Made by a program: the position numbers and the translations under genes. A stretch of DNA of 47,572 bases from an uncultured Treponema sp. Lineage in GTDB: Bacteria; Spirochaetota; Spirochaetia; Treponematales; Treponemataceae. The DNA lies in the NCBI GenBank assembly GCA_946532115.1, contig CAMNBC010000003.1, forward strand, positions 1 to 47,572. The letters are read 5' to 3'. Within the stretch, counting starts at the first letter, position 1. Each line of letters opens with the position of its first letter. Under the pieces are notes generated by a model. It was given only the letters and a program-made list of their open reading frames with translations. It was not told the DNA's origin and ran no database searches. Shown one piece after another: positions 25,266 to 35,393 of the stretch.

Positions 25266-28200
25266 ATGTCTAAAATGGGCTCATTGTATAAAAACGGCCG
25301 TGTCCGCAGTTACATTTTGATTCTTCTCGCTGTTACAGCACTGCTTATTTCCGCTCCGGTAAAAAAAATTATTAACCGCGGGGTAAATGACAGAATCAAT
25401 GCCTTTACAACAATGCTTTATGAGGCTACAGGGCTCAGTATTTCTTATGAAAGTCTTTCTCCCTCTCTTTTATCAAATTTTTATATTCATAATATCCGTA
25501 TATTTAATGATGAGAAGGACCAGCTGCTGGCAATCAGCAAAACACGCATATCTTACAGCCTTATAAACCTTATCAGAAAAGATTTGCAGCGTGGAATTTC
25601 AAGTGTAGTAGTAGATGGAATTAATCTTGATGTAGATGAGCTTATAAAACTCGTTTCAAACTTCAGTTCAGAAGGAGGAGAATCTGCTGATCTTGCTGAA
25701 ATCAAAAAAATCATTCCGGAAAACATAAAGCTTAAAAATATCTATCTTGAATATAATGATCAGAATGTTTCAGCTCTCCTGAATATAAAGAATGTTGGCG
25801 TAAACAATTCGCTTAGAAAAAAAACAATTGATGTTCAGGCAGATGCAGTAATGAATGCTTCAATTGCTGCATTTAGAAAGACTCTTGTGGGGAAACTTCA
25901 GGTTTCCGGTTCGATTACAGACAATTTAGACGGTTCTCAAATAAATCTTAAACTGAGGGATTTTACAGATGGAGATTACAGACTTAATAAACTGAATCTT
26001 CATGCGTCTTACTCTGGTGGCACTGTAGAAGCCCATACAATTCAGGCTGTCAGCCCTGTTTCATTAGGCGTATATTATAATTTCAATACCGGAGACGTAA
26101 ATGCTCAGCTAAGAACAGAAAATCTAAAGCCGTTGTCACTGCTCACAATTAATTCTAAACAACTTGAACTTACAAAATTCCGTGAACTTCAGGTAACTAC
26201 AGATACAATTGTAAAAAGCAACCTGAATGAACAGACTTTAAATTTTATTACAGATACTTCAATATCTGTCCCGGATGCAGTTTTTCCAGGCGGATTAAAA
26301 CTCGCTCTTTCGCTTTATGGAGATGAAAAGAAAGCTGAACTTACAAAATTTTCTGCTGCAGGCCAGCGTTGTAATGCTGCAGCCCAGCTTTCTTTAATTT
26401 ATTCTTCAAAACAGGTTTCAGGTTTTATAGAAATTCCAGAATTTCTTCTTCCAAACGGTAATTCTGTTTCTACAGAAATATATTTTGATCCGCTGGATAA
26501 AGGCTTTATGGCATTTTCGCCACAGGTATTTATAGGAAATCGTTCTCTTGCAGCCCTGCAGTTAAAAGTTTTGCCTCAGCCAGATTCTTATGATTTTAAT
26601 TTTGAAATTTCTGATTATTCACATCTGGAAGAAATTGAACCTGGAATGCTGAAAATTGACGGAAGTTATCTTAATGCATCAAATTATTTCCAGACAAATA
26701 TAACTCTTTCCAGCCTTTATCTGGACAGTCTTGCCGCTCTTGCGGCGCAGTTTATGCCACCGGAGCAGGCTTCTGGAATCCTTTCTGCACAAAATGCACT
26801 GCAGCCATACCTGCTGTCTGGTGATGTATATGCTTCAACCGACTTAAAATCAGTTTCTTATAATGTTCCATATGTTCTGCTTGCCAATGCAAAATCTGAC
26901 AATCAGGCGCTCATGTTTTCTCTGAACGGAAATGATAAAAACATTCAGTTAGATCAGCTTTCTCTTATTGCAGGAAAGTACACCCTGCAGGCTTCTGCAG
27001 CTCTTGACCAGGCTCCAGATTCTTCTGATATGTTTTTTACTGCAGATATAAATGCAGGTTCAATTCCGTATCATTTTGCAGGAACTATAATGCCCGAAGT
27101 TTGCACTATAACCGGTGATTATGGTACTGATATTGAAGTTCGTTTTGATAAAAATGGTGAGTTTTCGGGACATGCCCTTATGAAGAGCCTTCCATTAAAA
27201 CTGTTAGATACATCAATTATCATAACTACTTCTTCTGAGTTTAAGTATGATAAGCAGGATGGACCTTCGTTAATGCTTGCACAACTTGAAATTGAAGAAG
27301 CAGGCAGTGTTTCCGTAAATCCTAGAATTGTACTTTCGGGAAATGCAACCAGATACGGTGCACAGCTGGATTCCATTGCATATACAGATTTGTATTCTGC
27401 ACTTCAAGGTTCCGCTGACCTTATGCTTAATATAAATGAAAATATATTTGATTCAGTTGGAATCATGCTTAATCTCAAAAATCCTCTGAATGAAGAAAGT
27501 ATAATAGTTGATGGAAGCATTTCAAATCCTGAGCACCTCCCGTTGAATACGGAAAGCCTCATGCAGAAAATCTATATGAATCTGCAGATGCAGATTAATA
27601 ATTTCAGCCTTAACCGCTTTTCTGCGCAAAAAAATGATAATAATCTGATTTCCGGTATGCTGTTTGCATCAGGAACAATAGAACATCCTTATGTTTCTCT
27701 TTCAGTAGAATCCCTTTCTATGCTGGTTGCTGCAGATATGCTGCAGGGAAGTGGAAACATAGTTCTTGAAGACAGGGATCTTTCCATAAATGATTTGAAT
27801 ATTCTATATTCCGGCATGAAGTTTGGAAACATTCAGGCTACTGCATCTTTGTTAGATTATAAGCTGGATGCTACAGGTGAGTTTGATTTTTATTCAATGG
27901 GGAAAAATATTCATGCACCGCTGGTTCTTACTGCAGGAAACGCAGTTGTTCCGGAAGGAAGTCTTGTGCCAGACTCACTTTCTGTTACGCTTTCAACGCC
28001 AGAATTTTCAGGTTCACTTATAAAAAAGAATTTTCCTCTTTCATTTTCAGTTTTGTATGCAAATGATCTTCTGGAAATATCTTCATCCGAAAATGCAGGA
28101 TTGTATGGTACTTTAACAAAAGACGGTCTTCTGGAACTGAATTTAGACAATAAAAGTTTTATGTCAGCTAAAATGGATGGTCTGGTAGATATGACACAGG

Positions 28201-29660
28201 CTAACGTAGAGCTTTATGATGTAAATATAGATCTCTCAAAACTTTGTTCTTATCTTAATATAGATGATTTAATGATAATTGACAGCGGAGTTCTTACCGG
28301 AGATATTGTTATTACCGGTTCAATGGATAATCCGGATTTGAATGGATTTGCTCAGATAGAAAATCCTGTTGCAAGAGTGCCTTTGTTAACAAAACAAAAG
28401 CTGTCTGCACCGGCAATAAATATTAATATCATGAATAATGAAATTCAGATTCCACAGACAATCGTTGCTGCAAAAAAAGATCAGCGGCTTGTTATGGATT
28501 TTATAGTTCTGCTGAATATGTGGAGTATGGACCATATGGAAGGTTCTATAAGCACATATAAAACAGACCAGTTCCTTGTAAACTTTAAAACTCCAGAAAT
28601 TTCATTAAACGGAAACATCTCTACAAATCTTAATCTTTATCTTGAAAATGATGTTCTTGAAGTAAGCGGAAAAATCTCCGGTGAGAATATAGATCTGGGA
28701 GCACAGCTTTTTGCACTGGCAAATGCAACCAGTGACACTTCATCTGTAAATACCGGAATAGATGGAATGGAAGAAACTCCTGTTCAGGTAATTGCAGATC
28801 TTGCTATTACACTTGGAAATCATGCGTCTGTACAACTGGATCCTTTCCTTCGCTGCATTTTTGTACCGAATACAACAATGCAGGTATATGTCAATCAGCC
28901 GGATAATTATTATTCAGTAAATGGCGCCTTAAATCTGAAATCTGGTGATTTAGCATATTTAAACCGCAGCTTTTATATAAAATCCGGTTCAATTAAGTTT
29001 AATAAAGATGATATTTCTAATCCTATGATTACGGTATCTGCAGAAACCCGTGAAAAAGATGAAAACGGACAGACTGTAAAAATAGTACTTTCTGTAGAAG
29101 ATCAGTATCTTATGGATCTGCAGCCAAAGTTTTCTTCGGTTCCACCAAAGTCGGAAAATGAAATAAGAAACCTTCTTGGACAGATTGTTATTGCCGATTC
29201 AGACAGTGCTGCTGACATCCTTTTTGCCGCTTCAGATTATGCACTTCAGTCTACGGTAATGCGTCAGGCAGAAAACAAGTTGCGGAATTTACTTAATTTT
29301 GATATATTTTCTTTACGCACTAACGTATTGCAGAATACCTATAATATGAGTGTTTCAAGAAATTTAACTCCCGAAAAGATTTCTATTGGTAACTTTCTTG
29401 ATAATACAACTGTTTATATAGGTAAGTACCTGGGAAGTTCGCTCTATGTAGATGCCATGCTTCATGTTTCATTTGAAGACAGAAAGGTAAATAGTATAGC
29501 GTCAACAGGTAAAGTGCTTTTCCAGCCGGAAATCGGTATGGAACTGGAGTCACCGTTTGCGAATATTCGTGTAAATATGGCTCCTGACATTAATGCTTTA
29601 TTAAAAAATCAATTTGTTCCTTCCACGTCTGTAACTCTCTCTTGGAAATTTACTTATTGA
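25266..29660 (+). CDS. tamB: TamB/DUF490-family inter-membrane protein
   Basis: This is a very long protein (about 1464 residues) with one N-terminal membrane anchor (SYILILLAVTALLISAPVKK) and then repeating beta-strand-rich AsmA/TamB-like sequence. The C-terminal TamB domain is recognisable from LNLKSGDLAYLNRSFYIKSGSIKF and SVPPKSENEIRNLLGQ to the closing strand SVTLSWKFTY. TamB spans the periplasm and helps outer-membrane protein and probably lipid transport. In Borrelia, which lacks TamA, TamB is reported to work with BamA. The neighbouring bamA 19 nt downstream supports the same pairing here. The start may be ATG 25266 or 25275; if the predicted promoter is right, 25275 is better. The frame upstream to 25218 lacks support. 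Confidence 0.92.
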   Translation: MSKMGSLYKNGRVRSYILILLAVTALLISAPVKKIINRGVNDRINAFTTMLYEATGLSISYESLSPSLLSNFYIHNIRIFNDEKDQLLAISKTRISYSLINLIRKDLQRGISSVVVDGINLDVDELIKLVSNFSSEGGESADLAEIKKIIPENIKLKNIYLEYNDQNVSALLNIKNVGVNNSLRKKTIDVQADAVMNASIAAFRKTLVGKLQVSGSITDNLDGSQINLKLRDFTDGDYRLNKLNLHASYSGGTVEAHTIQAVSPVSLGVYYNFNTGDVNAQLRTENLKPLSLLTINSKQLELTKFRELQVTTDTIVKSNLNEQTLNFITDTSISVPDAVFPGGLKLALSLYGDEKKAELTKFSAAGQRCNAAAQLSLIYSSKQVSGFIEIPEFLLPNGNSVSTEIYFDPLDKGFMAFSPQVFIGNRSLAALQLKVLPQPDSYDFNFEISDYSHLEEIEPGMLKIDGSYLNASNYFQTNITLSSLYLDSLAALAAQFMPPEQASGILSAQNALQPYLLSGDVYASTDLKSVSYNVPYVLLANAKSDNQALMFSLNGNDKNIQLDQLSLIAGKYTLQASAALDQAPDSSDMFFTADINAGSIPYHFAGTIMPEVCTITGDYGTDIEVRFDKNGEFSGHALMKSLPLKLLDTSIIITTSSEFKYDKQDGPSLMLAQLEIEEAGSVSVNPRIVLSGNATRYGAQLDSIAYTDLYSALQGSADLMLNINENIFDSVGIMLNLKNPLNEESIIVDGSISNPEHLPLNTESLMQKIYMNLQMQINNFSLNRFSAQKNDNNLISGMLFASGTIEHPYVSLSVESLSMLVAADMLQGSGNIVLEDRDLSINDLNILYSGMKFGNIQATASLLDYKLDATGEFDFYSMGKNIHAPLVLTAGNAVVPEGSLVPDSLSVTLSTPEFSGSLIKKNFPLSFSVLYANDLLEISSSENAGLYGTLTKDGLLELNLDNKSFMSAKMDGLVDMTQANVELYDVNIDLSKLCSYLNIDDLMIIDSGVLTGDIVITGSMDNPDLNGFAQIENPVARVPLLTKQKLSAPAININIMNNEIQIPQTIVAAKKDQRLVMDFIVLLNMWSMDHMEGSISTYKTDQFLVNFKTPEISLNGNISTNLNLYLENDVLEVSGKISGENIDLGAQLFALANATSDTSSVNTGIDGMEETPVQVIADLAITLGNHASVQLDPFLRCIFVPNTTMQVYVNQPDNYYSVNGALNLKSGDLAYLNRSFYIKSGSIKFNKDDISNPMITVSAETREKDENGQTVKIVLSVEDQYLMDLQPKFSSVPPKSENEIRNLLGQIVIADSDSAADILFAASDYALQSTVMRQAENKLRNLLNFDIFSLRTNVLQNTYNMSVSRNLTPEKISIGNFLDNTTVYIGKYLGSSLYVDAMLHVSFEDRKVNSIASTGKVLFQPEIGMELESPFANIRVNMAPDINALLKNQFVPSTSVTLSWKFTY

Positions 29661-29679
29661 TGGAAGTAGGAGTAATGTG

Positions 29680-32070
29680 ATGCATCGAAAGTTTTATGCA
29701 TTTTTTGTGTTGTTGTTTGTAACTGTTTTTTCTGTTTATTCACAGGACAGCGAATGGTATTGGGATCAGCCAATTTCAAAGATTGATTTTAATGGCCTTA
29801 AAAATGTAAAAAAATCAGAGCTCCAGGGAGTAACCAGTTCTTTTATTGGACAGCCTTTTTCTGCAGATACATATAACGATCTTCTGGACCGTCTTTACAG
29901 TCTGGATTTTTTCGATGATATCACACCATATGCACGTCATGATACAAAAGATGAATCTAAAGTTCTTCTTGTTTTTGAAGTTGTTGAACGTCCGATAATT
30001 TCTGCAATCCATTTTTCAGGAAACAGAAAAATCAGAAATGGTGAACTTCGCGAGCAGATTAAAAATAAGACAAGCGATATTTTCATAGAATCAAAGATTC
30101 TTATTGATGAACGAATAATCAGAAATTACTATCTTCAGAAAGGTTATACTGCTTCATACATTACACATACTACAGAAGAAACTGAAGATGGTATTGTTGT
30201 TACATTTCAGATTACAGAAGGAAATAACTCTGTAATCAGAGAAATCAATTTTACAGGAAACAGTATTGTTTCAAGCCGTACCCTTAAGAATAAAATTGAA
30301 CTCAAAGAAGTCGGGCTTTTCCGCGATGGTGCTTATCAGCCTTCTACTCTCGAACAGGATAAACAGACCATTATTAAGTACTACAATGAAAAAGGTTATG
30401 CAGATGCAAATATTCTGGATGTAAAAGTAGATTCAACATTGAATGAAGAAAAACAGAGAGATGAACTTTCTATTCTGTTTATAATTCAGGAAGGTGCACA
30501 ATATATCTATTCAGGACTCCGTATTAAGGGGAATGAAGTTTTTACAGAAGCTGAACTTACAAAGAACCGCAAACTGAAAGTTGGCTCTGTTTATAACGCA
30601 ACAAAATTTATGGAAGATATACAGGCCATTTCTAATGTTTATTATGAAAACGGATATATGACAAATGAGTTTTATCCGGTGCCTGTAAAAGATGCAGACC
30701 GACACGAAATTTCTTATGATCTTACAATTCGTGAACATTCCAGAAGCCACGTTGAAAATATCATCATCAAAGGAAATACAAAAACAAAAGATTATGTAAT
30801 TAAACGTGAAATTCCAATTAAATCAGGAGATACTTTTTCTAACGATAAGATTATAAATGGTTTGCGAAACCTTATGAACCTTCGTTACTTCTCAAATGTT
30901 GTACCTGAAGCTCAGCAGGGTACAGAAGAGAATCTTGTAGATCTTATTTTCTCTGTAGAAGAACAGTCAACTTCTTCAGTTCAGTTTGGTCTTGTATTCT
31001 CTGGTACTACAGATCCTGGAACTCTGCCGGTTTCTCTATATCTTAAACTTGAAAATTCAAACCTGTTTGGAGAGGGTAGAACACTCTCTGTTGGTACTCA
31101 GCTTTCAAATACCGAACAGTCAGTTAACTTTTCATATTCTCAGAACTGGATTGGAAACTATCCGATTTCATTCAATACATCCCTTTCTCTTGCACATAAA
31201 TTATCAAATGGTTATTTGAACTTCTGGACTCCAAATCTTGAGCTTATTCAGAATAAATACTCTATGCAATATAACGATTGGAGTGCAACTGTAAGTTCGG
31301 GGCTTGCACGAAGATGGTATCCTGACTATGCAATAATTACGCTTTCCGGCGGTGTTTCTACATCTTTACAGAGAAATGTATACGACGAGAATATTTTTTC
31401 TCCTGTAGATACAGGTGTTTCTCTTTATGCTAACAGATGGGGCCTTTCAAATTCTGTTTACGGAAATATTTCTATTGATAATCGAGACCTTAATTATGAC
31501 CCAAGTAAGGGCTGGTTTTTTAGTCAGCGTGCTGCATGGTTCGGTCTTCTTCCAGTGCTTGAAAAAGAGTTCTTTGCCAGAACAGATTCAAAGCTCGAAG
31601 GTTATTTAAAACTCTTTGATATACCGGTTAGTGATAAATGGTCTTTCAAGATGGTACTTGCTAATTACACAGGTGTTTCTATGATTTTCCCTTGTTCAGA
31701 AGTTAGTGATACGAACTCTCTTTATGTTGATGGTATGCTCAATGGTCGAGGCTGGACAGAAGCTTACCGTGAGACAAGAGGTCAGTTTATGCTTTCTAAC
31801 CGCTTTGAACTTAGAGTTCCAATTGTTCCGGGTATTCTTGGTATAGACGGATTCTGGGATGCTGCTGTAGTAAAACCTAAGGTACATGATGCTTCAAGTC
31901 TGAAACTTGAAGATTTCTACTTCAGTTATGGTCCAGGCCTTCGTTTCCTTATTCCACAGCTTCCATTGCACCTTGTATTTGCATGGAAATACAGAATTGA
32001 AAATGGAATGCCAAAGTTTGCAAATAATCCATTCCAGTTCGTACTTTCATTTAATATTGTGAACTATTAA
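29680..32070 (+). CDS. bamA: Outer-membrane assembly factor BamA (Omp85)
   Basis: BamA folds beta-barrel proteins into the outer membrane. The 796-residue protein has a signal peptide (MHRKFYAFFVLLFVTVFSVYS, cut before QDSE). Five POTRA domains follow to about residue 425, with repeated openings such as ISKIDFNGLKNVKKSEL, ISAIHFSGNRKIRNGEL, IREINFTGNSIVSSRTL, YSGLRIKGNEVFTEAEL and VENIIIKGNTKTKDYV. A 16-strand barrel comes next (LENSNLFGEGRTLSVG, ...YGPGLRFLIP), with a C-terminal strand FQFVLSFNIVNY. AGGAG at 29668-29672 selects ATG 29680 over GTG 29677. It corresponds to T. pallidum Tp92 (TP0326). Confidence 0.96.
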   Translation: MHRKFYAFFVLLFVTVFSVYSQDSEWYWDQPISKIDFNGLKNVKKSELQGVTSSFIGQPFSADTYNDLLDRLYSLDFFDDITPYARHDTKDESKVLLVFEVVERPIISAIHFSGNRKIRNGELREQIKNKTSDIFIESKILIDERIIRNYYLQKGYTASYITHTTEETEDGIVVTFQITEGNNSVIREINFTGNSIVSSRTLKNKIELKEVGLFRDGAYQPSTLEQDKQTIIKYYNEKGYADANILDVKVDSTLNEEKQRDELSILFIIQEGAQYIYSGLRIKGNEVFTEAELTKNRKLKVGSVYNATKFMEDIQAISNVYYENGYMTNEFYPVPVKDADRHEISYDLTIREHSRSHVENIIIKGNTKTKDYVIKREIPIKSGDTFSNDKIINGLRNLMNLRYFSNVVPEAQQGTEENLVDLIFSVEEQSTSSVQFGLVFSGTTDPGTLPVSLYLKLENSNLFGEGRTLSVGTQLSNTEQSVNFSYSQNWIGNYPISFNTSLSLAHKLSNGYLNFWTPNLELIQNKYSMQYNDWSATVSSGLARRWYPDYAIITLSGGVSTSLQRNVYDENIFSPVDTGVSLYANRWGLSNSVYGNISIDNRDLNYDPSKGWFFSQRAAWFGLLPVLEKEFFARTDSKLEGYLKLFDIPVSDKWSFKMVLANYTGVSMIFPCSEVSDTNSLYVDGMLNGRGWTEAYRETRGQFMLSNRFELRVPIVPGILGIDGFWDAAVVKPKVHDASSLKLEDFYFSYGPGLRFLIPQLPLHLVFAWKYRIENGMPKFANNPFQFVLSFNIVNY

Positions 32071-32074
32071 AATT

Positions 32075-32083
32075 TGTTATAAT
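32075..32083 (+). promoter_or_regulatory. Extended -10 promoter upstream of skp
   Basis: TGTTATAAT (TG at 32075-32076, TATAAT at 32078-32083) follows the bamA stop codon by 4 nt. TTGTGA at 32057-32062 is a possible -35 with a short 15-nt spacer. The start would be near 32089-32090. The same TGTTATAAT string precedes tamB. Confidence 0.5.
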
Positions 32084-32093
32084 ATGTAAATAT

Positions 32094-32118
32094 GGTGGTT
32101 GTGCTAGTCAAAACCACC
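32094..32118 (+). promoter_or_regulatory. Stem-loop in the skp leader
   Basis: GGTGGTT (32094-32100) pairs perfectly with AACCACC (32112-32118) around an 11-nt loop. It begins about 4-5 nt after the predicted transcription start and is followed by AAGGA at 32124-32128. No T-run follows, so it is more likely an mRNA-stabilising 5' hairpin than a terminator. Confidence 0.5.
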
Positions 32119-32136
32119 CTTAAAAGGATCAGTATA

Positions 32137-32661
32137 ATGAAAAGATATCTTAAACTTTTAATTTCACTTGCAGTTCTTACCTTTGCCAGTATTCCGGCTT
32201 TTTCACAGCAGATTACAAAATTTGGTGTAGTAGATACAGCCAAGGTTTATAATGCTTATTTTAGAAATTCAGCCCCAGTTCGTAACTATGAAAAAAAGAA
32301 AGCTGAATTTCAGGATGAAATCAACAAGCAGGTAGAAGCAATTAAAAAACTTCAGCAGAAAAAGCTTGATTATGAAAATGCAGGAAATGAATCTCAGGTA
32401 TTAAAGACAGAAGCAGAAATTACAAAGAAAACAGATTATCTTACAGAATATACAAATGCAAAAAATGTTGAACTTGAATCAATGCAGAAAACTTTGCAGA
32501 ATTCAGATGACTTTTATAAAAAGCTTTACAATACGCTAGCCAAAATTGCAGAAAGTGGAAGCTATAGTATGATTTTGAGTCTGCAGGAATCAAATGCAAT
32601 TTTGTGGTATTCCTCTTCGGTTGACATCACAAATCAGGTAATAACTGAGCTTGGATTGTAA
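32137..32661 (+). CDS. skp: Periplasmic chaperone Skp/OmpH
   Basis: Skp holds unfolded outer-membrane proteins in the periplasm and delivers them to BamA. The protein has 174 residues: a signal peptide (MKRYLKLLISLAVLTFASIPAFS, cut before QQIT), a small beta domain beginning KFGVVDTAKVYNAYF (the family has IAVVDxxxV), and a long charged coiled coil at about 50-140 (KKAEFQDEINKQVEAIKKLQ) forming the tentacle. The C-terminal SGSYSMILSLQESNAILWYSSSVDIT fits the closing strands (SMILSL, ILWYSSSVDIT). ATG 32137, with AAGGA 8 nt upstream, is used rather than the longer frame from 32092, which runs through the leader hairpin. It follows bamA and precedes mutS. Confidence 0.9.
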   Translation: MKRYLKLLISLAVLTFASIPAFSQQITKFGVVDTAKVYNAYFRNSAPVRNYEKKKAEFQDEINKQVEAIKKLQQKKLDYENAGNESQVLKTEAEITKKTDYLTEYTNAKNVELESMQKTLQNSDDFYKKLYNTLAKIAESGSYSMILSLQESNAILWYSSSVDITNQVITELGL

Positions 32662-32665
32662 GAGG

Positions 32666-35314
32666 ATGGCAGAAGAAGAAACACTCACCCCGATGATGAT
32701 TCAGTATCGGGGTATAAAAGAAAAGTATAAAAATGAGGTTGTGTTTTTCCGCCTCGGTGATTTTTATGAAATGTTTGATTCGGATGCTGTAGAAGTATCT
32801 CGTCTTTTGAATTTAACATTAACACATAGAGCACAGCGTCCTATGTGTGGTATTCCTTATCACGCAGCAAAAATCTATATTGCACGACTATTACGTCTCG
32901 GAAAAAAAATTGTAATTTGTGAACAGGTAGGTGAAATTCCGAAAGGCGGTAAGGGGATTACAGAACGCAAGGTTGTAGAAATAATTACTCCTGGAACTGC
33001 AGTAGAAGCAGAATACCTTGAAGGTGGACGGGCTAATTATCTTGCGGCTTTGTGTGTTGCAAAATCTAAAGCAGCCTTCGCTTTCATAGACGTTACAACG
33101 TCAAGTTTCAGTGTAACCTCCTGGCCGGCTACAAAAATGGCAGAAAATTTCAGCAAGGAATTAAATCGCGCTTCACCTCGTGAACTTTTACTTCCCGTCT
33201 CGCTCAAAAACAACGCCGACATTCAATCCGCCGTGGCTGCCTACGGTTCGATTTCCGTTTCATATTATCCTGACTGGGATTTTTCACCAGAGCTCTCGTT
33301 CAAAAAATTGACAGCTCAATTTAAGACTGCAAATCTCAAAGCCTTTGGCCTCGAAATGGACAGTCCTGAAGTAGTACCAGCCGGTTTTTTACTAGATTAT
33401 CTGGAAAAAACAACTAATGCAGTTTTACCGCATATAGGTTCAATTCGGGTTTACAGCGACAGTGAGTTTCTTGTTATGGACGATTCATCCCGCCGAAATC
33501 TGGAAATTATTTCAAATATGCGCGATGGAAGCAGTCAATATACACTACTCGAATGTGTTGATTTTACAAAAACTGCAATGGGTAGTCGTCTTCTTAGAAA
33601 CTGGCTTTTATTCCCGCTAACAAATTTGAAGCAGATAGAAGACCGCCAGACAACCGTTTCAAGTTTTGTCGAAAACCGTTCTCTTCTTGATAAGGTAAAA
33701 ACAGATTTAAGCGGTATTCTTGATGTTGAACGACTTTCAGGCCGTATTGCAATGGAACGTGCTCACGCAAAAGATTTACAGGCATTACGTACAAGCCTTG
33801 AAACATGGACACATATAAAAGAATATCTAGGACAGTATAATTTCTCATTTATCTCAGATGAAGATGCAAAAACAATCTGCGGAATAATTGAAAATGCAAT
33901 TTTAGATGATCCTGCAACTTCACTTACAGAAGGCGGAATTATAAAAGCCGGCTGGTCAGAAGAACTGGATCACTGGCGTGGAGTTCACGATAATTTTAAT
34001 CAGATACTTTCTGAATATGAAGCAGAAGAAAAAGAAAAGACAGGAATTACAACACTCCGCGTTAAATATACAAACGCCTTTGGTTATTTCATCGAAGTAA
34101 GCAAGGGAAAATTAAGCTCGGTTCCTCCTCATTTTATTATGCGCCGTGCGCTGGTCAACGGTGACCGTTATACTACAGAACGTCTGCAGCAGCTTGAACA
34201 GGAACTGAATGAGTCTTCAACCAGAATTCTTGAACTGGAACGCGACCTTTTTGTTGAGATTCGAAGTTCTCTTTTGAAATATATTCCATATCTGCTTCAG
34301 CTTGCAGGGGAAATTGCCAATACGGACGCAGCATGTTCTTTTGCACAGGCCGCCATTGAACATAACTGGGTGCGCCCGGAAATTGAAGAGTCAACTCGTT
34401 TTGAAATTAAGGATGGTCGCCACCCGGTTGTTGAAAATCATTTGCCTCGCGGTGAGTTTGTGCCAAATGATGCCTTTCTTTGTGCCGGGGATGCTGAAGC
34501 CGGCGATGATGCGGCTCCGGCGTTTGCTCTTATTACTGGACCTAACATGGCGGGTAAGAGTACTTATTTAAGACAGAATGCTCTTATTGCGTTGCTGGCT
34601 CAAACCGGTTCGTATGTTCCGGCAGGTAGTGCCCGCCTTGGTATTGTAGACCGCATTTTCTGCCGCGTTGGTGCTTCTGATAATCTTGCAAAAGGGGAGT
34701 CTACGTTCCTTGTTGAGATGACAGAGACTGCGAATATTCTTCACGCGGCAACTAAGCGCTCTCTTGTTATTATGGACGAAGTTGGGCGCGGCACTTCTAC
34801 AGAAGACGGGCTTGCAATTGCGCGCGCGGTATCTGAATATCTTCTTGATACTATAGGCTGTAAAACTTTCTTTGCAACACATTATCATGAACTTTCAAGA
34901 ATGGAACACCCTCGCTTAAAAATGCTATGCATGGATGTTCTTGAACAGAATGGTTCTGTTGTATTTTTGCGAAAGGTAAAAGAAGGTGTTACAGAAAACT
35001 CCTACGGTATTCATGTTGCAAAACTTGCAGGAATCCCTCAGACTGTAATTGATCGGGCAAATGTAATTCTTTCTCATATTCAGGCCCTGGCAAATGATAA
35101 TCCTATTATTCTGGATGATGATAAGTCTTGTGTGAAATCTGCTGATTCTGATAAATCAAAATCAGAGGTTCCGCCTCCACCTGTAAATCCTGGGTTATTC
35201 AGCGATGAAGAAATCATTATCTCTGAAATTTTATCAACAGATACAGATAATCTGACTCCTCTGAATGCATTGCAGAATATCGCCCGCTGGAAAAAGGCTC
35301 TTTCCGGTCAATAA
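32666..35314 (+). CDS. mutS: DNA mismatch repair protein MutS
   Basis: MutS finds mismatches and starts repair with MutL. The protein has 882 residues. The N-terminal mismatch-reading domain contains FRLGDFYEMF with the Phe-x-Glu wedge. Connector, lever and clamp domains follow. The ATPase domain has Walker A GPNMAGKSTYLRQ, Walker B VIMDEVGRGTSTEDGLA and FATHYHEL. The last segment (VNPGLFSDEE...NALQNIARWKKALSG) fits the C-terminal dimerisation tail. ATG 32666 matches the normal MutS N-terminus (MAEEETLTPMM), but AGAGG directly touches it with no spacer. TTG 32651 is the alternative. It lies 4 nt after skp. Confidence 0.95.
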   Translation: MAEEETLTPMMIQYRGIKEKYKNEVVFFRLGDFYEMFDSDAVEVSRLLNLTLTHRAQRPMCGIPYHAAKIYIARLLRLGKKIVICEQVGEIPKGGKGITERKVVEIITPGTAVEAEYLEGGRANYLAALCVAKSKAAFAFIDVTTSSFSVTSWPATKMAENFSKELNRASPRELLLPVSLKNNADIQSAVAAYGSISVSYYPDWDFSPELSFKKLTAQFKTANLKAFGLEMDSPEVVPAGFLLDYLEKTTNAVLPHIGSIRVYSDSEFLVMDDSSRRNLEIISNMRDGSSQYTLLECVDFTKTAMGSRLLRNWLLFPLTNLKQIEDRQTTVSSFVENRSLLDKVKTDLSGILDVERLSGRIAMERAHAKDLQALRTSLETWTHIKEYLGQYNFSFISDEDAKTICGIIENAILDDPATSLTEGGIIKAGWSEELDHWRGVHDNFNQILSEYEAEEKEKTGITTLRVKYTNAFGYFIEVSKGKLSSVPPHFIMRRALVNGDRYTTERLQQLEQELNESSTRILELERDLFVEIRSSLLKYIPYLLQLAGEIANTDAACSFAQAAIEHNWVRPEIEESTRFEIKDGRHPVVENHLPRGEFVPNDAFLCAGDAEAGDDAAPAFALITGPNMAGKSTYLRQNALIALLAQTGSYVPAGSARLGIVDRIFCRVGASDNLAKGESTFLVEMTETANILHAATKRSLVIMDEVGRGTSTEDGLAIARAVSEYLLDTIGCKTFFATHYHELSRMEHPRLKMLCMDVLEQNGSVVFLRKVKEGVTENSYGIHVAKLAGIPQTVIDRANVILSHIQALANDNPIILDDDKSCVKSADSDKSKSEVPPPPVNPGLFSDEEIIISEILSTDTDNLTPLNALQNIARWKKALSGQ

Positions 35315-35393
35315 TCTGATTTTTTTAATTTTTTTTTATCAATTTTATCATTTTCATTTCCTTTTTTTGCATACTTTATACCAATATATAAGT

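Noticed and set aside
32092..32136. N-terminal extension of Skp from 32092
   Set aside because: It would translate the leader hairpin; ATG 32137 has a good ribosome binding site and begins a standard signal peptide.
35315..35393. Terminator after mutS
   Set aside because: The gap is T-rich but I could find no stem before the T-runs, so only a T-rich spacer is reported.
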